From Thermococcus sp. (GTDB lineage: Archaea; Methanobacteriota_B; Thermococci; Thermococcales; Thermococcaceae), in contig NZ_JALXBJ010000034.1 in assembly GCF_026991495.1 (NCBI RefSeq), forward strand, positions 1 to 64,000: a DNA stretch of 64,000 nt, written 5' to 3'. Position 1 is the first letter of the stretch. Every line of letters starts with the position of its first letter. The translations under genes and the position numbers were made by a program. Below, piece by piece: positions 42,733 through 51,059 of this stretch. A model generated the notes under the pieces. That model ran no database searches. It saw only the letters and a list, made by a program, of their open reading frames with translations, and was not told the origin of the DNA.

Positions 42733-44612
42733 GCGAACACCCCCAGGAAGACTATCAGCAGGGCCATGGCTATGGCAAAACCCCCTATCAGGTAGTTCAT
42801 GTCCGGCCTTTCGGAGGAGCCGAATTCCGCGAGCCACTCGATCGCCCTGAGTAGCGGTGAGAACATTGCCTCATCGAGGTGCCTGACCGGGTAGTCGAGG
42901 GCGTCGTCGTAGTCCTCGATCAGGGGTATTTCGTGCTTCGGGATGACCTTGATGACCGGGGCCACAGAGTGGAGGTAAAACTCCTTTCCCCGCCACACGA
43001 GGTACCTCCAGGCCTCGCCGAGGATGTCGCCGACGTTGTAGAATATCAGGAGGAGCTCGCTGGTCCTGTCTGTGGGAATGTTCCCAACCTTCCAGCCGGC
43101 TATCAGGGAGAGCAGGAGGAGAGAGCCGCCGATGGAGGTGCCGGGGTTCGAGAGCAGGGTGTGCGGCAGGTTTTCGGGAAAGACTGCAAAGCCCTCGATG
43201 GAAGCCTTGAGCCAGGGAAGGAGCAGGACGGGGAAGAGGGCCATTAAAAGACTCGTAAGGGCTAAAAACCCTGTTGAAGCTCTCAGGAGAAGGGGTATCT
43301 CCTCCCTCTCAACCTCCCTCTTGCAGATGAGCCTGTTTATCCTTCTGAGCTGCACCACGGAGGCGAGCGGGAAGAGGCCGAGGAAGGCTATCGTGAGGCC
43401 CATTGTCCACAGGTAGGGGCTGAGAGTTCCGAAGGCGGCCGAGTAGATAAGCCAGCGCGATACGAAGGACGAGAGGGGCGGGACGGCGGCGAGGGAGAGG
43501 GCGGAGAGCATTATCATGAACGCCATCACGTGCCCCCGGAGGAGCTTTCTGAGGGAGCATATGTTGGGTTCCTCGCCGTAGTGCTCTATGGAGCCTATCC
43601 CCAAGAAGACAGCGCTCTTGTAAACCGTTTGGTAGAGGGTGTGCAGGATGGAACCTAAGAGGGCCGCCACCCCGGGGACGCCGCCGAGGACGAGCGCCGT
43701 TCCGAGACCGAAGTAGGAGACGCCCATGTCCATTATGCTGTGATAGGAAAACTTGCGCTTGAGCCTTATCTCTCTGAAGGAGTAGAGGGTGGCGAAGGCG
43801 GAGGAAGCTCCCAGTAGGGCCAGCGTATAGCCTGCTACCTGGGAGGGGGGAAGGGCAAAGAAGAGGAGCCTGAGGAGCATGTAGAAGCCCATGGCTTCCC
43901 CCACGAGGTAGACGGGGACGAAGGCGGCGGGGGTTCTCCTGTAGGTCGATGGAACCCAGGTGTGAAGGGGGAAGACGCCGCTCCTCACGAGGGCGGCCGA
44001 GATGTAGAAGGCATAGACGAGCCAGGGCGATGGGAGCTTTTCGGCGTTCGCTGAGAGGCCCTCAAAGGTGAGCCCGTGAAGGCTCCCAACCGCTGAATAT
44101 GCAAGGCCCGTAGCCAAGAGCAGGGGCACCATACCGAACACCTGGGTGTTCCACAGGTATCTGCGGGCGCTCTCCTCGGCCCTTCTTATGCCGGAGGCGA
44201 GGGTTATCGTGAAGGTGAAGAAGGCGAAGAGCTCGTAGGCAAGGGTCATCCTTTCGAGGCTGTCCGTTATGAGGAAGAGGAACGCCGACATGAGGGCCCC
44301 GTTGAGGGCCATGCTCGTGAGCCTGACGCTCCCGCCCTGAGAGTAGGAGAGGAGGTAGAGGGAGAGGGAGCTGCCAACGATCGCAAAGACGAGGAGGAAG
44401 AGGGCTGAGAAGGCGTCGATGGAGACTTCGGTGGGGAGGAAGGGAACAACCTCACCATGAACCCCGCCGATCCCGTACACCGCCAGCGGGAAGGCCAAGA
44501 GGGAAGCGAGGAGGGAGAGGGAGTAGGCTGTTTTCCTGTGGTTGAAAAGGCCGGCGAGGGCTCCTAAGAGGTATGCGGTGAGAACCGCGCTGACAATCCA
44601 GAGGTGGGCCAT
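42729..44612 (-). CDS. Divergent antiporter-like (ND4/ND5-type) membrane subunit
   Basis: A 627-residue protein with about 14-16 helices, related to proton-pumping NuoL/M/N-type subunits. The usual Lys of the central motif is Arg here (V-R-S-G-V-F-P-L-H-T-W-V-P), and the following E-A-P-T-P-x-S reads R-R-T-P-A-A-F. The helix 5 Glu is kept in Y-E-L-F-A-F. A ~150-residue C-terminal extension contains soluble stretches and a last helix. The start ATG overlaps the previous TGA by 1 nt. Ion translocation may be altered, or the subunit may be structural. Confidence 0.8.
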   Translation of the reverse strand: MAHLWIVSAVLTAYLLGALAGLFNHRKTAYSLSLLASLLAFPLAVYGIGGVHGEVVPFLPTEVSIDAFSALFLLVFAIVGSSLSLYLLSYSQGGSVRLTSMALNGALMSAFLFLITDSLERMTLAYELFAFFTFTITLASGIRRAEESARRYLWNTQVFGMVPLLLATGLAYSAVGSLHGLTFEGLSANAEKLPSPWLVYAFYISAALVRSGVFPLHTWVPSTYRRTPAAFVPVYLVGEAMGFYMLLRLLFFALPPSQVAGYTLALLGASSAFATLYSFREIRLKRKFSYHSIMDMGVSYFGLGTALVLGGVPGVAALLGSILHTLYQTVYKSAVFLGIGSIEHYGEEPNICSLRKLLRGHVMAFMIMLSALSLAAVPPLSSFVSRWLIYSAAFGTLSPYLWTMGLTIAFLGLFPLASVVQLRRINRLICKREVEREEIPLLLRASTGFLALTSLLMALFPVLLLPWLKASIEGFAVFPENLPHTLLSNPGTSIGGSLLLLSLIAGWKVGNIPTDRTSELLLIFYNVGDILGEAWRYLVWRGKEFYLHSVAPVIKVIPKHEIPLIEDYDDALDYPVRHLDEAMFSPLLRAIEWLAEFGSSERPDMNYLIGGFAIAMALLIVFLGVFA

Positions 44613-46078
44613 CAGACCACCCCCGCGAAGCCTATCTCCTCGACCAGCGGGTAGGCGAGGTAGGCGGAGATCAGCGTGAGGATGACGAGCGCTATGAGGG
44701 AGGCGTTTATGATCCAGTGGGTTTCCGCCCTCGCCGAGCTTGGCCTCCCGAAGACGTTCCTGCCTATCCACTTGAGGCCGACCCAGAGGAAGACCACCGA
44801 GTCGAGGAGCACGAGGATCACTGGAATCCAGGCAACGGGGGTAACGTGGAGGGCCCTCAGGCTCATCAGCAGTTCGGCCTTGCTGAAGGCTATGCCCATC
44901 GGCGGCAGGCCGGCCAGTCCGAGGAGGGCGACGCTCCAGGAGAGTCCGTTTACTGGGAGAACTTCCTTAAGCCCGCTTATCCGCCGGAGGTCGAGGGTAC
45001 CGAGGGAGTAGGTGAAGGTTCCCGCCGTCAGGAAGCCGAGCCCCTTTATAAATGCGTGCGTTGTCAGCTGGAACATCGCGGCCCTTATGCCGACGTCGAG
45101 ACCGAGGGAGGCGAAGGTAAGCCCGGAGAACATTATCCCGGCCTCGGCAACGGTGGAGTAGGCGAGAAGCCTCTTGGCGTCCACCTGGAGGGGGTAATTA
45201 AGCATCGGGACGAGGAGGGTCGCCGAGACCATGGCGGCCATGAAGTAGAAGATCCACGTTGGGAGGGGGCCTATGAACTGCAGAACCCTGGCTACGAGGT
45301 AGACCCCCATCTCGACCATCGCGGCGCCGTGCAGGAAGGCACTCGCTGGCGTTGGAGCCTCCATGGCATCGGGAATCCACGAGTAGGTGGGGAACTGGGC
45401 GCTCTTGGTGTAGCCTGCGAAGAGGAGGGCTATGAAGAGCCAGGGTTTTACCGAGGGTGAGAGGCGTGAGAGCGAGAAGAGGCTCAGGTCGTGAAGCTGG
45501 GTGAAGCCAACTCCCAGGGCCGTATAAAAGCCTATCATGGCCCCGACGTTTGGGATTATGAAGGCCTTGAAGCCGGCCCTCCGCGCGGCGGGCGTGTTGT
45601 AGTAGCTTACCACCCCCCAGCATGCGAGCCCCATGAGCTCGAAGAAGATGAGAAGGCCGAGGAAGGTTGAGGAGTAGATGAAGCCCAAGGTCGCGCCCTC
45701 GAAGAGGGTCATCCAGGCGTAGAAGAGGCCCCTCCCCTTTCCGCCCGGGTGCCCCACGTTCCTCTCGCTCATGTACTCCACACCGTAGAACATGAAGATG
45801 AAGCCGGCGACCGCGACAACGGTGCCGATTAGAACGCTCATCGGGTCGATTATGATGCCGTAGGCCTCGCCGAACTGGGTGCTCCTCAGGTAGGTGAGGT
45901 GAACGATTTCGCCGAAGCGGCCGGCGACGTAGACGTAAGCAGTCCACAGCTGGAACAGCATAGCCGACCCAAAAGAGATCAGCATAAGGAAATCGGCGGG
46001 TTTTTCGTCCAGTTTGAACAGCATAAGCCCGCCCAGGATGGGTACCGTGAAAGTTAGAGTGGTCAAGACCCCTATCAT
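44612..46078 (-). CDS. Antiporter-like (MrpA/ND5-type) membrane subunit
   Basis: A 488-residue NuoL/MrpA-like protein with about 14 helices, first gene of the Mrp-type operon. It contains the classical Y-T-K-S-A-Q-F-P-T-Y-S-W-I-P-D-A-M-E-A-P-T-P-A-S motif and F-F-E-L-M-G with its Glu. ATG 46078 is preferred (GGGAGGGG 2 nt upstream); ATG 46099 would add seven residues and overlaps the ribosome site. With mnhD and the divergent subunit at 42729, the operon has three antiporter-type modules. Confidence 0.85.
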   Translation of the reverse strand: MIGVLTTLTFTVPILGGLMLFKLDEKPADFLMLISFGSAMLFQLWTAYVYVAGRFGEIVHLTYLRSTQFGEAYGIIIDPMSVLIGTVVAVAGFIFMFYGVEYMSERNVGHPGGKGRGLFYAWMTLFEGATLGFIYSSTFLGLLIFFELMGLACWGVVSYYNTPAARRAGFKAFIIPNVGAMIGFYTALGVGFTQLHDLSLFSLSRLSPSVKPWLFIALLFAGYTKSAQFPTYSWIPDAMEAPTPASAFLHGAAMVEMGVYLVARVLQFIGPLPTWIFYFMAAMVSATLLVPMLNYPLQVDAKRLLAYSTVAEAGIMFSGLTFASLGLDVGIRAAMFQLTTHAFIKGLGFLTAGTFTYSLGTLDLRRISGLKEVLPVNGLSWSVALLGLAGLPPMGIAFSKAELLMSLRALHVTPVAWIPVILVLLDSVVFLWVGLKWIGRNVFGRPSSARAETHWIINASLIALVILTLISAYLAYPLVEEIGFAGVV

Positions 46079-46115
46079 GCCCCTCCCACCCGATTCCATT
46101 AGGTTGGGCTAATTA

Positions 46116-46132
46116 GGCCTTTTAAGTCTTTC
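46116..46132 (-). promoter_or_regulatory. BRE/TATA promoter of the Mrp-type operon
   Basis: On the minus strand CGAAAGACTTAAAAGGC lies about 40-50 nt before ATG 46078. No other good promoter is seen within the nine genes, so this probably drives all of them. Confidence 0.6.
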
Positions 46133-46179
46133 GTCTTTTCTCGAAAGGATTTTGGACGATTGTCAAAGCTCCTGAAAGG

Positions 46180-47100
46180 CTATCGACTCCGCAAGGGGAA
46201 ACGCCCAAAGACATCGTCAAAGTACCCCCTAACGAGCGAGACGACGCGGGTGGAGTCGAAGGGGGCTTCCTCCACCATCTTGAGCGCTTTGTTTAGGAAG
46301 CCCTTGGCGACCTCAATGGACTTTCCGAAGATCCCTGCCTCCTTCATCCTGTCGAAGAGCTCCAATAGGCGCTCCTCCCTCGGCTCCCTCAGGACGCTCT
46401 CCACAAAGCCCGAGCCGTAGCTCTCCGTGTAGAGGATAAGCGGGAGGGTCGCCTTGCCGTTGAGCAGGTCTTTAAAGCGGTCTTTTCCTGTTCCAGGGAA
46501 GTAGTCGAGGACGTCGTCGACGATCTGAAACGCCCTGCCCACGAGGTTTCCGGCCCTGTCGAGTTCCCCCCAGAAGGGCTTTCCAGCGTAGTAGGCTGGG
46601 AGCGCAAAGGCCACGCCGAAGAGCCGTCCCGTTTTGCCATCTATTATCTTGTAATAGGTATCCACACCGAGGTGGATCCTCCCGCGGACGGCCTCCTGGA
46701 GTATCTCCGCCTTCACCATATCCTCCACGGCCCGGGCCACGTAGTCGACGGTTTCAAGCCTCTTGCCCCCTATGACCCTGAGGGCCCTGACGAAGAGGAA
46801 GTCCCCGGTTAAGACGGCCAGCTCCGGGCCCCAGCGCATGAGCACAGTTGGGCTGTTCCTCCTCTTTTCAGCGAGGTCGATGACGTCGTCGTGGACGAGG
46901 CTGGCGGTGTGGATGAGCTCAACTGCCGAGGCCAGGTCGAGGGCGTCCCTCTCCTCAAGCCCGAGGTCCTCGGCCACCGCGAGGACGATCCTCGGCCTTA
47001 TCCTCTTCCCGCCGCTCCTTATGACGTACTCACCGACCTTCTTCGCGAGTTCGACGCTCCCCTCAAGTAGCTCGAGTATGTTCCTGTCAAGGGACTCCAT
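46180..47100 (-). CDS. Long-chain polyprenyl diphosphate synthase
   Basis: A 306-residue trans-isoprenyl diphosphate synthase. The first Asp-rich motif reads V-H-D-D-V-I-D and the second F-Q-I-V-D-D-V-L-D-Y; the chain has G-K-R-I-R-P near 31-36. Position -5 before the first motif is Ile-His-Thr-Ala-Ser, and no bulky aromatic is seen just before it, which allows a long product. It ends an operon with SQR-like, ferrochelatase and membrane proteins, so a quinone side chain is a reasonable product, although archaeal lipid synthesis is an alternative. It overlaps the upstream gene by 14 nt. Confidence 0.84.
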   Translation of the reverse strand: MESLDRNILELLEGSVELAKKVGEYVIRSGGKRIRPRIVLAVAEDLGLEERDALDLASAVELIHTASLVHDDVIDLAEKRRNSPTVLMRWGPELAVLTGDFLFVRALRVIGGKRLETVDYVARAVEDMVKAEILQEAVRGRIHLGVDTYYKIIDGKTGRLFGVAFALPAYYAGKPFWGELDRAGNLVGRAFQIVDDVLDYFPGTGKDRFKDLLNGKATLPLILYTESYGSGFVESVLREPREERLLELFDRMKEAGIFGKSIEVAKGFLNKALKMVEEAPFDSTRVVSLVRGYFDDVFGRFPLRSR

Positions 47101-48043
47101 GATCCCACCCCTTCACCAATGGAAGAAAGGCCGTGAGGGAGAGCAGGATACCCAAGGGGCGGCCTTCCGCAAGGGAAAAGTAGACGGCCGCCAGTAGAAG
47201 GGAAAAGCCAGTTGGATAGATCCATCTGCGGCTCCTTGAGTAGATTGCCCCGGTGATCCCGTGGTAAGCGGTCAGGAGGAAGGCTTCGAGGACGACGTAG
47301 AGCGCCCCTCCCGAGAAGGCCACCGGTATCTTCATCAGGAAGTTGGCGGAGACGAAGGTGCCTATGGCTAGGAGAACGTACTTGCCGAAGCCCAATCCGA
47401 GGCCTAAAGAGAGCCCGTTCCTTCCGCGTGAGAAGTAGAACTTCAACCCCTCCACGGTCGCCGCCGAGACCAGGGCAAGGATAAGCGCCCTCCGCACCGG
47501 GTTTCCAACGGTTAGAAGGGCGATGCTGTAGAAGGGTATTATCACCGCGAGCCCCAGGGCGAGGCCGGAACCAAGGAAGAAGTCAGAAAGGGAGGGCCTC
47601 CTCCGGAAGGCCAGCAGGAGGATGGCGGCAGTGGATGAGAGTATGCTCGCCACCATGCCTAAGGGATTCGGCCTCGGGGCTATGCCGAGGGCTATTCCAA
47701 CGAGGGTGCCGTTCCTATACGCCAGCAGAACTGGGAAAGAACCCTTCTCTGCCCTTACCCGATATTCGAACTTTAGGAGGCCCCCCGACGTCCCGTTCCC
47801 GATGGGGGTGTAGCCCTTCAGCTCCCCGTAGTTCTTCAGGGTGAACCCCCTGATCCGGTTGAAATAGTCCTCCGTGAACTGCTCTCCGAGCGTGCCGCTC
47901 AGGTAGGGCTCTATGAGCGAGTAGTTGCCTGTGTTGAGGGCTTTTATGAAGGAATCCATAAAATTCGTTGGATTGACCGCCCCCGCTGCGGGCAGGAGTA
48001 GGAGCAGGGCAAGGGCCCCTGCCGCGAGGCCGAGTTTTCTCAT
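47087..48043 (-). CDS. Membrane protein with signal peptide and exposed N-terminal domain (unknown)
   Basis: A 318-residue protein. A signal or anchor segment (about 4-22) is followed by a ~105-residue extracytoplasmic domain that resembles small stress/lipid-binding domains of the DUF3887 kind (N-x-S-L-I-E-P-Y-L-S-G-T-L). Seven or so membrane helices then run to the end. ATG 48043 (GAGGG 6 nt upstream) is preferred over ATG 48049. It lies between a four-helix protein and the polyprenyl synthase in the operon. Function unknown. Confidence 0.68.
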   Translation of the reverse strand: MRKLGLAAGALALLLLLPAAGAVNPTNFMDSFIKALNTGNYSLIEPYLSGTLGEQFTEDYFNRIRGFTLKNYGELKGYTPIGNGTSGGLLKFEYRVRAEKGSFPVLLAYRNGTLVGIALGIAPRPNPLGMVASILSSTAAILLLAFRRRPSLSDFFLGSGLALGLAVIIPFYSIALLTVGNPVRRALILALVSAATVEGLKFYFSRGRNGLSLGLGLGFGKYVLLAIGTFVSANFLMKIPVAFSGGALYVVLEAFLLTAYHGITGAIYSRSRRWIYPTGFSLLLAAVYFSLAEGRPLGILLSLTAFLPLVKGWDHGVP

Positions 48044-48052
48044 TGCCATCCC

Positions 48053-48430
48053 TCACACGGCATTGGAGAGGGCCCTTATTAGACCTTTCGCCATCCAGTC
48101 AACCCCCGGGATGAGATAGGTCTTCCCCCTTATGAAGGTGTACATGCCGAAGATCGCGTATATAAGCCAGGCGTAGGCGACGTAGAGGGCCGGTCCAAAG
48201 TGCGGGTAGTTGGGGTTCACCATCGGCATGTGCCAGAGGGCCATGAAGGCCAGCCAGGCGAAGAAGCCCATGACGCTTGAATAGGCCGCGTGCAGCTTTG
48301 TGAACTCGTCGGTGTCCTTCATGAGGAGGAGTGGAATTCCACCGACGAAGCCCATGATGTAGGCTATGAAGGCGTTCGTGAACCTCTCCGTTCCCCTTAC
48401 CTCCACACCTTCAGTTCTCGTTAACGGCAT
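48053..48430 (-). CDS. Four-helix membrane protein of the heme/quinone operon (unknown)
   Basis: A 125-residue protein with about four hydrophobic segments and several His, Met and Tyr residues at their ends (W-H-M-P-M, N-Y-P-H-F). ATG 48430 is preferred: GGAGGTG lies 7 nt upstream within the end of the ferrochelatase gene. I recognise no family. A link to heme or quinone handling is inferred from the operon. Confidence 0.7.
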   Translation of the reverse strand: MPLTRTEGVEVRGTERFTNAFIAYIMGFVGGIPLLLMKDTDEFTKLHAAYSSVMGFFAWLAFMALWHMPMVNPNYPHFGPALYVAYAWLIYAIFGMYTFIRGKTYLIPGVDWMAKGLIRALSNAV

Positions 48431-49304
48431 TTTCAATCACCTCCGCTACAGCTTCGCTCAAAAGCGGATCGCGGTGGTTGAGCCCGGCCCTTTTGTATCT
48501 AAGGCCGAGCCTTTCAGCCACTTCGCCATACTCAACGTCCAGCTCGTAGAGGGTCTCGATGTTCTCGACGATGAAGCTGAGTGGGTAAACGAGAACCTCG
48601 CTCACTCCCTCGGATTTCAGCCTCTCTAAAACCTCAGGCACCTCGGGCCCGAGCCACTGGCCCCTCCCGAACTTGCTCTGGAAGGCTATTTCCCAGGGCA
48701 GGTCGAAGGCCTTCATAACCCTCTCTGCGAGCTTTCTGTGGGTTCTCTCGTAGGGGTCGCCCTCGTCGATTACCCTCTTTGGGAGACTGTGAACGCTCAG
48801 GATCACGTAGGGCTCTTCAAAACCGCTATCCTCCAGACCGGTTTTGATGTTCCTCTGAACCCAGCGGATAAACTTCGCGTTGTCCCACCACTCCCTCACG
48901 TAGGGCTTCTCCCCGAAGAGCTCCCTTATCTTAGCCAGACAGCGTTCGGTTGTTGAGCTTGAGTAGACGTGGTAGAGCGGGAAGACGAGATCGAAGTCCC
49001 AGTTAAGTTCCTCGAGGAGGGGCCTTGAGTAGCACATGCCAAGCCTTACCTCGTGGCCCGTCTTTTCGCTTACAGCCCCTGCTATCTCCATCATGTACTC
49101 GACGAGGGGGCTTTTACCGCCTATGACCTTATAGTGCCCCCTGACCTGCCTCGCGCGGGCCTTGGCTATACCTTTGATTATCGCCTTAGCCCCGGGAACG
49201 TTGAGCCCTATGTGGTACCTCACATCGTAGAGAAAGCGAAATATGAAGTCCTCGATTTCATCCGGCTCGGTTGGTGCCCCCATGTAGGTGAAGAGAACCC
49301 TCAA
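48411..49304 (-). CDS. hemH: Ferrochelatase
   Basis: A 297-residue HemH-type chelatase that inserts Fe2+ into a porphyrin. The catalytic His lies in S-V-H-S-L-P (His172) and the catalytic Glu in I-E-T-L-Y-E-L-D (Glu250). The residue two before that Glu, His in many ferrochelatases, is Asn248. It starts at TTG 49304 with GGAGGTGA upstream. No other tetrapyrrole synthesis gene leading to protoporphyrin or coproporphyrin is visible nearby, so the porphyrin may be imported. Ferrochelatase is unusual in a Thermococcales genome. Confidence 0.85.
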   Translation of the reverse strand: MRVLFTYMGAPTEPDEIEDFIFRFLYDVRYHIGLNVPGAKAIIKGIAKARARQVRGHYKVIGGKSPLVEYMMEIAGAVSEKTGHEVRLGMCYSRPLLEELNWDFDLVFPLYHVYSSSTTERCLAKIRELFGEKPYVREWWDNAKFIRWVQRNIKTGLEDSGFEEPYVILSVHSLPKRVIDEGDPYERTHRKLAERVMKAFDLPWEIAFQSKFGRGQWLGPEVPEVLERLKSEGVSEVLVYPLSFIVENIETLYELDVEYGEVAERLGLRYKRAGLNHRDPLLSEAVAEVIENAVNEN

Positions 49305-49331
49305 GGTTTCACCTCCAAAAGAAGGAAAGGA

Positions 49332-49754
49332 TCAGAGCTTGCCGTTCAAAGCCGCTCCGAGGTTCTTCGCAAGGACTAAGAGGAAGCCGAGTCCCTTCTG
49401 AACGTCCTCGTCGCGGAGGTAGCCCAACGCTGCCGTCATGCCGACCCTCGGTGCCTCCTTCGGGTCGGTCTTCGCTAAAGCTTTCAGAAGAGCCCTCACG
49501 AGTTCCTCGGTGTTCCACTCTATCTCCCTGGCCTCCGCAGTTTCGAGCTCCCTGACCGGCTCTAAGGCGGCGTTCCCAACGCCGAGGAGCCTCAGGAGAG
49601 CCTTCTCTTCCGCTATCGTTTCGAGGAGCTTGTCGCCGTTCTCGGTCATCGCCTTGAGAAGCCCAAGGGTTCCGCCCTTCTTAAGGGCTAAGGCGACTTC
49701 GGCAAGTTCCCTTATGGCTGCAACCTCTTCGGGGGTAAGGGTAAGCTCGCTCAT
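49332..49754 (-). CDS. DUF1641 protein (SQR-associated)
   Basis: A 140-residue helical protein ending with the DUF1641 signature L-R-D-E-D-V-Q-K-G-L-G-F-L-L. This domain is typically encoded beside sulfide:quinone-reductase-like or formate-dehydrogenase flavoproteins, as here. ATG 49754 has GAGGTGGTGAAG upstream. The biochemical role is unknown. Confidence 0.84.
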   Translation of the reverse strand: MSELTLTPEEVAAIRELAEVALALKKGGTLGLLKAMTENGDKLLETIAEEKALLRLLGVGNAALEPVRELETAEAREIEWNTEELVRALLKALAKTDPKEAPRVGMTAALGYLRDEDVQKGLGFLLVLAKNLGAALNGKL

Positions 49755-49764
49755 CTTCACCACC

Positions 49765-50913
49765 TCACAGCCTCAAACTGTCAAGCCAGCCCCTGTAGAA
49801 CGAGTCCTTCATCAGCCTCACGAGCGGGCTCTTGACGAGCAGGTAGCACTCGCGCTTGTACTTGCTCCCTGCCCACTCGTACTCGCAGTTTCCTGAGAAG
49901 CCGGTGTTGTAGCCGTGGCCGACGCAGAGCGTTGGCGCATATTCCGCAACGGGGTAGCCGCCGTGTATCCTGTGGAGAATGCTGGTTGCTGCAACGATGG
50001 AGGCGTTGTGGAGCGGAACTCCAGCGGTGAGGAGCCCGAGAGGCGGCATGCTCGCTTCGCTGACGATGTAAACTTCGTCGTAGTCCGGGTAGCGGAAGTC
50101 GGGGCCGATTACCTTCGCCCAGCGCGGGTCCTTCTCGCTCGCCATAAAGGACATAACGTCGGGAATAGCTATCGGCGGTATCTTGATGAGCAAATCGTAG
50201 TCAACCTCGGCGTTCTTGGTTACAACCTTGTTCGGCGTTATCTCGACGTGGCCGCCGTTGGGGATGAAGTTAACTTTGGCCTTCTCCATCTCCCCCTCGA
50301 AGAACTTGACCAGGTCAGGCCCAAGGCCGATTCCGGGCCTCTTGTCGGGGTGGACGACGGTTATCTCAACTCCCTCAATCCCGCGGTGCTCGAAGTACAT
50401 CCTCAGGTTGAGGCTCATCTCGTAGGGGTAGATACCGCAGCGGTGCGGCCCTTCTGGAGCGTAGATGACTATCTTCCCGCCCTTGAACTCCGAAAGGGCT
50501 TTGTGAAGCTCAAGAGCACCCTCAAGGGTGTAGTTGTGGTAACCGTACTCGGCAAAGCCTTTGTACTTGTCCCAGACGTACTTGACGCCCAACCCAAGGA
50601 ACAGGTAGTCGTAGTCATAAACCTTACCGCTCTCAGTTTTCACCTGCCTGTTGGCGAGGTCTATCTCTGTGACCCTGTCGATGTCAACCTTGAAGCCGTA
50701 GACCTTTTCCGCGTTCTTTATCGGTGCCCATGTCTCATCGGCGGAAGCAGAGCCCAAAGCCACCTCCATGAATAGGGGCGGCATGTAGTGCCTCTCGCTC
50801 GCCGTCACCATCGTGACGTCTGCATCGATGCCGAGCCTTTTAGCTTCGGCCGTTATGTACCTCCCGGCGACCAGGCCGGCAGTTCCACCGCCCAAAATAA
50901 GAACCTTCGCCAT
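49765..50913 (-). CDS. Sulfide:quinone oxidoreductase-like FAD protein
   Basis: A 382-residue two-dinucleotide-binding-domain flavoprotein. FAD binding is at L-G-G-G-T-A-G (7-13). Cys159 in G-P-H-R-C-G-I-Y-P-Y-E matches the position of the first redox Cys of SQR, and Cys330, Cys343 and Cys356 are candidates for its partner. It has no signal peptide; the C-terminal hydrophobic and basic tail (K-S-P-L-V-R-L-M-K-D-S-F-Y-R) may contact the membrane. It would feed electrons from sulfide or polysulfide into quinone. It is first in a six-gene operon with DUF1641, hemH, two membrane proteins and a polyprenyl synthase. ATG 50913 follows GGAGGTG. Confidence 0.82.
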   Translation of the reverse strand: MAKVLILGGGTAGLVAGRYITAEAKRLGIDADVTMVTASERHYMPPLFMEVALGSASADETWAPIKNAEKVYGFKVDIDRVTEIDLANRQVKTESGKVYDYDYLFLGLGVKYVWDKYKGFAEYGYHNYTLEGALELHKALSEFKGGKIVIYAPEGPHRCGIYPYEMSLNLRMYFEHRGIEGVEITVVHPDKRPGIGLGPDLVKFFEGEMEKAKVNFIPNGGHVEITPNKVVTKNAEVDYDLLIKIPPIAIPDVMSFMASEKDPRWAKVIGPDFRYPDYDEVYIVSEASMPPLGLLTAGVPLHNASIVAATSILHRIHGGYPVAEYAPTLCVGHGYNTGFSGNCEYEWAGSKYKRECYLLVKSPLVRLMKDSFYRGWLDSLRL

Positions 50914-50955
50914 AACAGCACCTCCCACGTGGACTGTCCAAAAGCTTTATGGCTC

Positions 50956-50972
50956 GGGGGTATATAACACTT
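50956..50972 (-). promoter_or_regulatory. TATA promoter of the SQR-hemH operon
   Basis: On the minus strand AAAAGTGTTATATACCC lies about 45-58 nt before ATG 50913. Its initiation region would be near 50935. Confidence 0.6.
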
Positions 50973-50986
50973 TTGATTATCGCACC

Positions 50987-50999
50987 TTCAAGGTTTGAA
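50987..50999. promoter_or_regulatory. Inverted repeat between the divergent sqr and cyd-side promoters
   Basis: TTCAA-GGT-TTGAA is a perfect 5-bp inverted repeat with a 3-nt spacer. It lies between the minus-strand TATA (50956-50972) and the plus-strand TATA (51018-51028), a fit position for an operator acting on both. Confidence 0.4.
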
Positions 51000-51013
51000 A
51001 AGAGCCAGAAGCG

Positions 51014-51028
51014 AAAATGATATAAGAA
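51014..51028 (+). promoter_or_regulatory. BRE/TATA for the small membrane protein gene
   Basis: CGAAAATGATATAAG lies about 32-45 nt before ATG 51060. It resembles the cydA promoter (CGAAAACATTATAAG); each is preceded by GTTTGAAAAG, at 50993 and 51304. Confidence 0.55.
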
Positions 51029-51059
51029 GTTAAGAGAAAAATTGAGCTTGGTGGTCCCC

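Noticed and set aside
38517-46078. Membrane-bound hydrogenase (Mbh) operon
   Set aside because: No NiFe hydrogenase large or small subunit, no CxxC...CxxC hydrogenase motifs and no ferredoxin-type subunits are present; only the antiporter-like part is here.
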